Source: an uncultured cyanobacterium (GTDB lineage Bacteria; Cyanobacteriota; Cyanobacteriia; Cyanobacteriales; Nostocaceae). From it: a stretch of 49,926 nucleotides of DNA. Of this stretch, positions 31,683-39,438 are shown in pieces. The DNA lies in NCBI GenBank assembly GCA_903903925.1, contig CAIVAU010000178.1:1-49926 (forward strand), written 5' to 3'. The translations under genes and the position numbers were made by a program. The notes beneath the pieces are model-generated. The model ran no database searches. It saw nothing but the letters and a program-made list of their open reading frames with translations, and was not told where the DNA came from. Each line of letters starts with the position of its first letter. The first letter of the stretch is position 1.

Positions 31683-32117
31683 TTAGAATCCAACAATTGG
31701 TGTTTGTGATGGTTTAGGAGGGGATTGTTTGAGAATTTTGAGGCTTCTTTCTACTTCAGTTTTCCAGTCTCTTCCACTGCTAATTGCTTCGTCGATTTCA
31801 GGTTGTACTAACAGCAAATTTTCAATCTGCATTCCTCCTTGTAATTCCAGCATTTTTAGCTGCCAACTTAGGGTGATTGCTGGATTAATGGTTTGTTCGC
31901 TTTGAATTAAGCTTGGCAGGATATTCTCTTGACCTTTAGTGCCAGCCCTTTTGACTATGCGAATGTATGTAGTCCCATCTTTCTCCTCTCTCTTAATCTC
32001 AGCCGTAGCAACTTCTGGATAGAAGGGAGTGAGGGCATCGCGGAGTGTTTGGTCGGTTGTAGCGACTTCATCAGAGATTGGTGTTTCTTGACCTTCAAGA
32101 ATTACAATGTATGGCAT
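31683..32117 (-). CDS. PRTRC system protein C (ubiquitin-like) with C-terminal extension
   Basis: Residues 1-62 match the short ubiquitin-like PRTRC C: PYIVILEGQETPISDEVATT, LRDALTPFYPEVATAEIKRE, TTYIRIVKRAGTKG (GTKG at 59-62). In the usual form of about 70 residues the protein ends near that GTKG. Here a further 82 residues follow, largely helical (ITLSWQLKMLELQGGMQIEN, TEVERSLKILKQSPPKP). Because a JAMM peptidase is encoded two genes downstream, the tail could be removed to expose a GTKG end, or it could be a permanent fusion. It is the first of four overlapping or abutting genes F, B, A and ThiF. Confidence 0.75.
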   Translation of the reverse strand: MPYIVILEGQETPISDEVATTDQTLRDALTPFYPEVATAEIKREEKDGTTYIRIVKRAGTKGQENILPSLIQSEQTINPAITLSWQLKMLELQGGMQIENLLLVQPEIDEAISSGRDWKTEVERSLKILKQSPPKPSQTPIVGF

Positions 32118-32118
32118 A

Positions 32119-32556
32119 TTAAAATAGTGATAGTTGGTTGGATGGTTTTGGTTGAGGGGAAGTAGATGATGGTAATTCAGGAGGATTTATCCTTCTCACA
32201 TTTCCTGCTTGATTGGCAGTTAATTTTTGTTTTTGTGCCTCCCTCTGCTTTGCTTTATCTGCCATTTGTGGCAGTATTGCTTTCAGTTGCACTAGGATTT
32301 CGGCAAGTGCTGTACAATGCTCAATTTCATTCAATGTAGTGCTTTTGGTAAGTGGTAGCTCACCCTTAATTCCAGCAGTGATTAACACTTGTCGATTAGA
32401 TTCGGTAGTTGCCGGAAGAATTTGTATTCCTAAGATGATAGTGGTTTTGTCAAAGTTGTATTTTTCTTCGAGATTTTGATGAGTTGTTAGTGATACACTA
32501 TGTTCAGAATCATCATCTTCTAACTCGTCATCTAACTTATTTTGGGTTTGAGTCAT
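32119..32556 (-). CDS. PRTRC system protein E-like, with C-terminal QLSLF
   Basis: The 145-residue product has an acidic, disordered start, a beta-rich core (TTIILGIQILPATTESNRQV, LITAGIKGELPL), a helix (HCTALAEILVQLKAILPQMA) and a Lys/Gln-rich coil (DKAKQREAQKQKLTANQAGN), then a Pro-rich linker ending SNQLSLF. The core plan and position upstream of PRTRC C fit PRTRC E. The final QLSLF is a perfect match to the beta-clamp-binding pentapeptide, at an exposed C-terminus. The gene is 1 bp upstream of PRTRC C. The assignment to E is mostly contextual. Confidence 0.6.
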   Translation of the reverse strand: MTQTQNKLDDELEDDDSEHSVSLTTHQNLEEKYNFDKTTIILGIQILPATTESNRQVLITAGIKGELPLTKSTTLNEIEHCTALAEILVQLKAILPQMADKAKQREAQKQKLTANQAGNVRRINPPELPSSTSPQPKPSNQLSLF

Positions 32557-32564
32557 ACTTTTTG

Positions 32565-33482
32565 TTAAGAAAGATTTGCCAGTTTATATAAAGTGCGGAT
32601 AGTGATGCCCCATTTGTTAAAGGAATGCCATTTGTACTCACACTCCCCTGGTTTGTATTTGGGTGACAATTGGCTCCATTCATCCCAAGCTCTTAATAAA
32701 TTTGGGTTGATCCATTTGAGAGCCATGCCGACTTTTATCCATGAGTCATAGTCATCTGCAAATCGGGGGTGAATCACCTCCAACAACAGCAGCACTTTCT
32801 CCACATCCACTCCTGTAGGTGTTGGAGTTGGGTGTGGGGAATGGTGGTGGTGATGGGGGCGTTGGCTTTTTTGTGGCTTTTCAGGTAGCGACATTTGCTC
32901 AATCACCCACAGGGGTGCTGTTGCCACTTCTACTTGATTCGGACAACATCCTGGAAACCATCGGTAGTAGCCAGTTTCTGGATGAACACTGGGGGGTAGC
33001 ACTGATTGCAAGTTGTTTCCTCTCAACTCTAGGGCTTCCCCAGTAGCAGTGGAAATTTTTCTGGATTTGAGTCTGAGGCGACTATTGCCTTCTACCCTTA
33101 GCAGATACTGTGCTCTTCCTGGTCGCCCTGATGTGAATGTGACTGTGGTGGGTAGTGGTGTGGAGGTGATCGCTGCAATTTTCTCGTAGGCGCTCTTACC
33201 ATCGCAATCCACCGCCACCAGAAACTCTTGGGAGTTCTGTCCACACAACACTCCTATGCCTGTGGGGATCACTTCGTAAAAGTTGTGGTTGCGATCGCGT
33301 ACTGGGATTGTTCCTTGTCGCTTCAATTCTTTCAGTAGTGATTGGGGAGACCAGGGGTAATTTTGCCATTGGGTTCCTAATGGTTGTTTTCCCTTACAGG
33401 GAATGATGGGCCAATGGCTGGGAAGAGTGCTGAGAGTTTCGATGAGTTTATGAGTTTGAGTTTGGCAGTTGGTTACTACCAT
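32565..33482 (-). CDS. Prim-pol with PriCT-2-like domain (replication primase)
   Basis: The 305-residue product has an N-terminal bifunctional DNA primase/polymerase-like domain: LPSHWPIIPCKGKQPLGTQW, TGIGVLCGQNSQEFLVAVDC with DG (the D-x-D metal pair), and LELRGNNLQSVLPPSVHPET with GYYRW. A His/Pro/Thr-rich linker follows (PHHHHHSPHPTPTPTG), then a PriCT-2-like domain: DDYDSWIKVGMALKWINPNL, AWDEWSQLSPKYKPGECEYK. In plasmids and phages such proteins usually continue into a D5/SF3 helicase, but this one stops here. It heads the PRTRC transcript, 8 bp upstream of the E-like gene, and could prime replication of the element. Confidence 0.8.
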   Translation of the reverse strand: MVVTNCQTQTHKLIETLSTLPSHWPIIPCKGKQPLGTQWQNYPWSPQSLLKELKRQGTIPVRDRNHNFYEVIPTGIGVLCGQNSQEFLVAVDCDGKSAYEKIAAITSTPLPTTVTFTSGRPGRAQYLLRVEGNSRLRLKSRKISTATGEALELRGNNLQSVLPPSVHPETGYYRWFPGCCPNQVEVATAPLWVIEQMSLPEKPQKSQRPHHHHHSPHPTPTPTGVDVEKVLLLLEVIHPRFADDYDSWIKVGMALKWINPNLLRAWDEWSQLSPKYKPGECEYKWHSFNKWGITIRTLYKLANLS

Positions 33483-33736
33483 ATTGTTGATTTTTTGCTT
33501 TAAAGCTATACTCAGTAATGGCGTTAGCCATCAACAAGCAGAGAAAAAGCTGGCAAGAAGTCGCGCAAAACTTGACAATATTAACTCTCTTAACCCAGCC
33601 CTCTCAATATTGACAAATAGTACAGTAGATTATTGTTTTTTTTAAGTATATATTTTAACTTTTATTGAGAAGAAATATCAGCTTAACTGGTTCTGGTAGT
33701 CTGATTGTATGCTGTTGATTCATAACAAAGCTCTAC
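33483..33736. promoter_or_regulatory. Divergent intergenic region at the edge of the replication/PRTRC block
   Basis: No gene is supported. The first part carries TTGACAATATT (33572-33582) and AATATTGACAA (33606-33616), an inverted repeat with one mismatch. On the minus strand TTGTCA at the second arm is 17 bases from TTAAGA, a weak -35/-10 pair for the primase-PRTRC transcript. The rest is AT-rich (TTTTTTTTAAGTATATATTT) before the plus-strand ExbB-like gene. Gene content changes sharply here. Confidence 0.4.
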
Positions 33737-34393
33737 ATGGTAATTAAAAATCTATTTACTGCAGGCGGCGTAGTGATGTGGCCCCTATTAGGGTTTTCGG
33801 TATTGGCGGTGGCGCTCATTATTGAGCGTGTTGTATTTTGGGTCAGAATCAATCGCCGCCAAAGCCGCGTGGTGCGAGAGGTGTTGAATCTCTATCGTTT
33901 GAATAATGTAGTTGGTGTAATGGATAAACTTCAGCAAAATACTGATTTGCCACTCGCGCGCATTTTTCTGGCTGCTTTAGAATTAGAGAAACCAACTCCA
34001 GAAGAATTTCGTCTGGCATTGGAAAGCGAAGCACAAGCAGAAATCCCTTTACTCAAGCGCTTCCAAAACATTTTTGAGACGATCATTGGTCTTGCACCAC
34101 TATTAGGGCTTCTTGGCACTGTGTTGGGATTGATTGCCTCCTTTGCCTCCTTAAATATCGGTGATGTGGGAGGTACGAGAACAACAAATGTCACAGGTGG
34201 GATTAGCGAAGCACTAACTGCTACTGCTTCAGGATTAGTCGTTGCTATCTTTACACTTTTATTTGCCAACACTTTCCGGGGATTGTATCAGCGGCAAATC
34301 GCACGGATTCAGGAGTATGGCGGACAGCTAGAGTTACTTTATCGCCGTCGCTGCGAACGAGGAGGAGAGAAGTCCTATACAGCTACCAAATGA
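33737..34393 (+). CDS. MotA/TolQ/ExbB proton channel family protein
   Basis: The 218-residue product has three membrane segments: GGVVMWPLLGFSVLAVALII near the N-terminus, then LAPLLGLLGTVLGLIASF and GLVVAIFTLLFANTF. The region between the last two is the conserved GLLGTVxGLIxxF...GGISEALTATAxGLxVAI signature of ExbB/TolQ. Such proteins form the channel of an energy-transducing complex with an ExbD/TolR partner. No ExbD gene follows here; a partner elsewhere is needed. It is alone on the plus strand, 236 bp upstream of the acylase gene. Confidence 0.9.
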   Translation: MVIKNLFTAGGVVMWPLLGFSVLAVALIIERVVFWVRINRRQSRVVREVLNLYRLNNVVGVMDKLQQNTDLPLARIFLAALELEKPTPEEFRLALESEAQAEIPLLKRFQNIFETIIGLAPLLGLLGTVLGLIASFASLNIGDVGGTRTTNVTGGISEALTATASGLVVAIFTLLFANTFRGLYQRQIARIQEYGGQLELLYRRRCERGGEKSYTATK

Positions 34394-34629
34394 CCCCGAA
34401 CTTCCACTTTACAGATCAACGATGGTGTTGCATAGAAGCTAATTACCTGTTTGGGAAAAACATAGTCAAAGTTGAGAAGGCAAATGAGGAGTAGATAGCT
34501 TGTCATAAGAGATCCCAAATGCTAAACCTCTCAAATAGAAAATTAATCGTTTTCTATCACGGATTTTTATTTCCCTATTGGCTGACCAACTGTGGGAACT
34601 TTACTTTTCAATTTGCCTAGAAAACTGTA

Positions 34630-36789
34630 ATGTTTACTAACAATGTTCAGTGGTTTGGTCTTGTAGGTTTTTTGCACTCTCGCAGCAAGCGCCACACCCT
34701 CAGGGTGTTAAAAAGACAATCATTCCGAATTTTCTCGTTGATACTTGGTTTCATCTTTGCTTTGGTTGTAGGATACCAAAGCCTAAGCTCCCCCCCAAAA
34801 TCCACTGAAATACTTTGGGATACTTATGGTGTTCCCCATATCTACAGCAAGGATGCGAGCAGTGCGTTCCAAGCTTTTGGCTGGGCGCAGATGCAAAGTC
34901 ACGGTAACTTGCTGTTGCGTCTCTACGGTCAAGCACGAGGACGTGCTGCTGAGTACTGGGGGGAAAAATACCTAGAATCAGATCGTTGGGTACTGACTAT
35001 GGGAGTTCCAGAACGTGCCCATTCTTGGTACTTAGCACAGAGTCCAACTTTCCGCAATTATCTCGATGCCTTTGCCGCCGGAATCAATGCTTATGCTCAA
35101 GAACATGGGGATCTCATTGCCGATGAAGTTGAAGTCGTATTGCCAGTAAAGGCTGTTGACGTGCTGGCTCACTTACAACGGGTACTCAATTTCACTTTTA
35201 TGGTCAATCCGGAGGAAGTTGCTCTTCTCAGTAATCAGGAACCAAAAGCGGGGTCTAATGGTTGGGCGATCGCTCCATCACATTCTCAGAGTGGGAAGGC
35301 GATGCTGCTGGCAAATCCACACCTACCATGGTCAGATCCGTACCTGTGGTATGAAGCCCAGATGACCGCCCCAGGCATTGATGCTTACGGAGCAGCACTT
35401 GTCGGTATTCCCGTTTTAGCGATCGCATTCAACGATAATTTGGGTTGGACTCATACAGTAAACACCTTCGATGGCTGGGACGCTTACGAACTCAAACGAG
35501 TTGACAATGGCTATCGCTTTGATGGTAAGGTTCTTCCCTTTCAGACAAAAACCCTTTCTCTGAAAGTGAAGCAACGTGATGGTACACTGCACGACCAACC
35601 ACTAATAGTGAAAAATTCTGTCCACGGACCCGTCATTACAGAGAAAGATGGCAAAGCCGTGGCGCTGCGTGTTGTGGGACTTGACCGACCTGGTGTACTC
35701 CAGCAGTGGTGGGATATGGCTCGCTCAAAGAACCTCAAGCAATTTCAAACTGCACTCCAACGTTTGCAATTACCGATGTTTACGGTGATGTATGCAGATC
35801 GATATGGACATATCATGCACCTGTTCAACGGTCAAGTTCCGGTTCGTCAGAAAGGCGATTTTAAATACTGGCAAGGAATGATTCCCGGCGACACATCGAG
35901 CACATTATGGACGAAAATCCATCCATACGAGGATCTGCCCCGCGTCATTGACCCACCCAGTGGTTGGTTACAGAATACCAATGATCCACCTTGGACAACG
36001 ACATTTCCACGTGTTCTCTCCCCAGATAATTACCCACCCTACATGGCACCACGTGGACCCATGAGTTTTCGCTCGCAGCGCTCTGCAAGAATGCTTTCTG
36101 AAGCTGAACACATATCTTTTGAAGAAATGGTTAAATACAAGCACTCGACACGCTCAGAACTGGCAGATCGTCTCTTGGATGACCTGATTAGTGCCGCACG
36201 AAAGTATGGGGATCAATTAGCGCGAAAAGCTGCCGATGTGCTTAAGGCTTGGGATGTATCAGCAGATAGAAATAGCCAGGGTGCTGTACTCTTCGATTTC
36301 TGGGTTGAACAGATAGATATTAACACTGCATTTAAAACCCCTTGGAACGAAAAATTTCCACGCACTACACCCGACGGCTTGGCAGATCCTTTGGGTGCGG
36401 CGAAGGCGCTTTCGGTAGTTGCAGCAAAGGTAGAAAGGGCTTATGGAAAGCTAAATGTAGCCTGGGGTGACGTCTTCCGACTACAGTATGGTAACGTAGA
36501 TCTCCCTGCTAATGGTGGTCCGGACAGCCTTGGGGTTTTCCGAGTTGTCGATTATGCCCCAGTGGACAATCAGCTCTTTAAATCTGTTGCTGGTGATTCG
36601 TATATTGCTGCGATTGAGTTTTCTCATCCAGTACGTGCAATGGCACTGACTAGCTACGGCAATGCAACTCAACCCGGTTCACGCCATCTTGGGGATCAGT
36701 TGGAGTTGTTTGCCCGCAAGCAGTTGCGACAGGTTTGGAGAACCCGAAAGGAAATCCAAGCTCATTTGGAGTCTAGCAAAATATTTTAA
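34630..36789 (+). CDS. Penicillin acylase family protein (Ntn hydrolase)
   Basis: The 719-residue product has a basic N-terminal segment followed by a membrane or signal helix (IFSLILGFIFALVVGYQSL, about 34-52), so it probably acts in the periplasm or is exported. The alpha region contains ILWDTYGVPHIYSKD and AFGWAQMQSHGNLLLRL. The autocatalytic site is AGSNGWAIAPSHSQSGKAML with Ser209 as the N-terminal nucleophile after cleavage. The beta region includes NPHLPWSDP and the GWTHTVNTFDGWDAYEL block. The family removes acyl chains from amides such as beta-lactams, N-acyl homoserine lactones and acylated non-ribosomal peptides. It is convergent with the NRPS operon, its stop 15 bp from the MFS stop. 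Confidence 0.9.
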   Translation: MFTNNVQWFGLVGFLHSRSKRHTLRVLKRQSFRIFSLILGFIFALVVGYQSLSSPPKSTEILWDTYGVPHIYSKDASSAFQAFGWAQMQSHGNLLLRLYGQARGRAAEYWGEKYLESDRWVLTMGVPERAHSWYLAQSPTFRNYLDAFAAGINAYAQEHGDLIADEVEVVLPVKAVDVLAHLQRVLNFTFMVNPEEVALLSNQEPKAGSNGWAIAPSHSQSGKAMLLANPHLPWSDPYLWYEAQMTAPGIDAYGAALVGIPVLAIAFNDNLGWTHTVNTFDGWDAYELKRVDNGYRFDGKVLPFQTKTLSLKVKQRDGTLHDQPLIVKNSVHGPVITEKDGKAVALRVVGLDRPGVLQQWWDMARSKNLKQFQTALQRLQLPMFTVMYADRYGHIMHLFNGQVPVRQKGDFKYWQGMIPGDTSSTLWTKIHPYEDLPRVIDPPSGWLQNTNDPPWTTTFPRVLSPDNYPPYMAPRGPMSFRSQRSARMLSEAEHISFEEMVKYKHSTRSELADRLLDDLISAARKYGDQLARKAADVLKAWDVSADRNSQGAVLFDFWVEQIDINTAFKTPWNEKFPRTTPDGLADPLGAAKALSVVAAKVERAYGKLNVAWGDVFRLQYGNVDLPANGGPDSLGVFRVVDYAPVDNQLFKSVAGDSYIAAIEFSHPVRAMALTSYGNATQPGSRHLGDQLELFARKQLRQVWRTRKEIQAHLESSKIF

Positions 36790-36804
36790 AGGCTTGGATT
36801 TCTT

Positions 36805-38082
36805 CTAAGCATCTGGCAGTTGTTTCTCTAGCAGCCGTAGAGGTTGATACAGATAACCTCCAGTTGTAACCAACATATTGAGCATTCCCATCACAATAAA
36901 CAACAAGGCAATGCCGTGTCCTCGCCCTACACCGATGATTTGTCCGATACTTCCAGCTAGTGATCCTCCTACGGCAAGCAATGGCTCAAAGACTTGATCG
37001 GCTAGCGGTCCTGCAATCAGATAAGCAAGTGGGAGAGATGCCCAGGCAAGCATGCGGCGCAGAGCAAAGACCCGTCCCTGTACTGCAGGCGCGACTTTGC
37101 TCTGCCAGATCGCCTGATCACAGCCATTGATAATCGGCACCCCAAAGAAGTAGATAAAGCTAACAACAAAAAAGACCGGGACAGAAGGCATCATTCCAGC
37201 AAGCACCATGCACAGCCCACCTAACAACGTAAAACCGAACACGCCATTGATGCGGTTCTTTGGTCCGCCCCAAGCACCCATCACCAGACCACCAACTAGC
37301 ATACCGCTCCCACTAATGGATAACACAGTGCCAAGTACAGCAACCGAAGCAAAAGACAGCACTAGAGGTGTAACCAGAACGGTGACGACTCCTATGAAGA
37401 AATTGCTGACGGCGAAGAATATTAACAATCCCAATAGTCCAGGTCGAGCAGTGATGTATCTCCAACCATAGGTGACTTCATGCAACAACGACCCTTTCCC
37501 CGCATTATCCTCTACAGTAATTTCGGGTCTAGGAAATCGGACAAGCATGAGTGTAACAATCGCAAACAGGAAAGTCACGCAGTCAATGAAAATCACACCC
37601 TGAAGCCGAATAGTTACAACTAGCGTCCCAGCTAGTATCGGTGAAATCAGCCGTGACACTGCCTCTGCCATCTGTACTATACCGCTGGCACGACCAAGAT
37701 GTTGCTTAGGGACAAGCAACGTAGTCGTAGCACTATAGGCTGGCCACTGGAAAGCACTGAAGGTCGAACTAACTGCTACAGCGAGGTAAATGTGCCAGAC
37801 TTGAAGCTGATCGGCAAAAAGCAACAGCGCAATCAACAGTGTACTCAGTCCTGCCCCAGCATCAGCAACAAGCATCGCCCAGCGTCGATCCCAGCGATCC
37901 ACAAGCACACCTGCCAATGGTGATATCAAGATACCCGGCAGCATACCGAATAACGAAATCAGGGCGAATTGGGTGACTTTACCACTACTTTGGTATACCC
38001 ATACACCTAGCGCAAATCTAGTGAGACCCGAGCCGATCAACGAGACAAATTGACCAAACCAAATCAGGATAAATACTTGCAT
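36805..38082 (-). CDS. MFS exporter (last gene of the NRPS operon)
   Basis: The 425-residue product has about 12 membrane segments: QVFILIWFGQFVSLIGSGLT, then WVYQSSGKVTQFALISLFGM and the MFS loop motif LAGVLVDRWDRRWAML between TM2 and TM3. The sequence is of the MFS_3/DHA3 type (EntS-like), which exports siderophores, peptides and drugs. It lies 14 bp downstream of the glycosyltransferase gene and is the likely exporter of the cluster product. Substrate is inferred from context. Confidence 0.88.
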   Translation of the reverse strand: MQVFILIWFGQFVSLIGSGLTRFALGVWVYQSSGKVTQFALISLFGMLPGILISPLAGVLVDRWDRRWAMLVADAGAGLSTLLIALLLFADQLQVWHIYLAVAVSSTFSAFQWPAYSATTTLLVPKQHLGRASGIVQMAEAVSRLISPILAGTLVVTIRLQGVIFIDCVTFLFAIVTLMLVRFPRPEITVEDNAGKGSLLHEVTYGWRYITARPGLLGLLIFFAVSNFFIGVVTVLVTPLVLSFASVAVLGTVLSISGSGMLVGGLVMGAWGGPKNRINGVFGFTLLGGLCMVLAGMMPSVPVFFVVSFIYFFGVPIINGCDQAIWQSKVAPAVQGRVFALRRMLAWASLPLAYLIAGPLADQVFEPLLAVGGSLAGSIGQIIGVGRGHGIALLFIVMGMLNMLVTTGGYLYQPLRLLEKQLPDA

Positions 38083-38095
38083 TTACGACACAACC

Positions 38096-39394
38096 CTAGT
38101 AGTCGATAGATTTTGCTGCGACATTGTGTTGTTGCCAGTTGGGTGGTAAATGCCTGTGAAAGGCTTCGACTGCCCTCGCCACTCCGTTCTCTGCCTGAAT
38201 CCGGTTGCCTATTGCTACAGCACGCGATCGCATCCTTGTGTCGCTGATAGCAATTCTAATAGCTGCGACTAGTTTCTCCACTGACGGCTGTTCTTGAACA
38301 ATCGGTGGTGGTCCTAAGCCTAACTCCGCGACTCTGCGAGACCACAAAAACTGATCGCCATTGTAGGGTATGGTAACTGTAGGAACGCCAGCACGTATAC
38401 CATTCAATGTTGTACCATGACCACCATGATGCACCACTGCTGCGATTTGGGGGAATAGCCAATCGTGGGGTACTGATTTGACAGTCAATACCTCATCTTC
38501 GGGAAAATCGGCATCACGAAGACCACCTGCTACGGTTCTGACAATAGCTCGTTGTCCCGTCTGAAATAGCACTTTGCGGACTGTCTCTACTCCTAGTTTC
38601 TCATGCCAGGTTTCAAGATAAATTGGCGGTGGCCCAGCAGCCAGAAATTCTACCAAGTCGGTAGGTGGTTGCCAGGTCGATGGGCGTTCAAGAAACCAAT
38701 AGCCAGTAACATAAACCCAGTCAGGCCAATTGGAAGGTTTAGGGAGAAAAGAAGGACTACAGGTGTAAAGACATGGTATTTTCTGTTGCTGAATTCGAGT
38801 TAAAACACCTGACCAAGGAGGAAGAGAAGGCAAGTTCAAGGTTTCCTGTCGCCACTGGTTGAATGGTTGCCGAATAGATTGCCAGATGAGTTGATCGAAC
38901 AAGGAGTAGGTTAGCCAGTTGTAAATGCCTATTGGACGCGCAACATCTGGTAAGTTTATGTGAGGAAAATGAAAATAAGGAAAAACATCAGTTTGATGGT
39001 GGGGTTGTTCACAGGCTGCGTAGCAAGGTATACCTAGTTTTTCAGCGATATCGTAGCAAGGAAATGTATTTGGGTTAAAAATAATGGCGTCTGTATCTTG
39101 ACAAACTTGCCAGAGTACAGGTAGCAGACTATCATTGACTGGTCGCAGCCAATTGCCAAAATTGCGGATAAAACGGAAAGGTTTGTTGCCAAAAGGCATT
39201 GGACTTGGACTTGTCTTTTGAAAGTTATGACAGTCTACAGGCGCAAAGTCTAATCCATAGCTGCTTACCAACTCTTGCAAAAAAGGAAAGGTAGCGATCT
39301 GTACTGAATGACCAGCCCGTTGCAATCCTAGCCCAAGAGCAATGTAAGCTCGGGTACCACCCGGTGATGTCAATGCCACAATTTTTATACGCAT
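38096..39394 (-). CDS. GT1-type (UGT-like) glycosyltransferase
   Basis: The 432-residue product has an N-terminal Rossmann start (MRIKIVALTSPGGTRAYIAL, GLGLQRAGHSVQIATFPFL) and the C-terminal donor-binding motif VPHDWLFPQIAAVVHHGGHG with TTLNGIRAGVPTVTIPYNGD, diagnostic of GT-B fold GT1 enzymes such as macrolide, sterol and rhamnolipid-type glycosyltransferases. Sugar donor and acceptor are unknown. In this operon the likely acceptor is the NRPS/PKS product. It is 44 bp downstream of the aldo/keto reductase gene. Confidence 0.9.
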   Translation of the reverse strand: MRIKIVALTSPGGTRAYIALGLGLQRAGHSVQIATFPFLQELVSSYGLDFAPVDCHNFQKTSPSPMPFGNKPFRFIRNFGNWLRPVNDSLLPVLWQVCQDTDAIIFNPNTFPCYDIAEKLGIPCYAACEQPHHQTDVFPYFHFPHINLPDVARPIGIYNWLTYSLFDQLIWQSIRQPFNQWRQETLNLPSLPPWSGVLTRIQQQKIPCLYTCSPSFLPKPSNWPDWVYVTGYWFLERPSTWQPPTDLVEFLAAGPPPIYLETWHEKLGVETVRKVLFQTGQRAIVRTVAGGLRDADFPEDEVLTVKSVPHDWLFPQIAAVVHHGGHGTTLNGIRAGVPTVTIPYNGDQFLWSRRVAELGLGPPPIVQEQPSVEKLVAAIRIAISDTRMRSRAVAIGNRIQAENGVARAVEAFHRHLPPNWQQHNVAAKSIDY

Positions 39395-39438
39395 AGTTCC
39401 TGTGCTGTTACCTTGGCGTTGTACAATTAGGTTATGGT

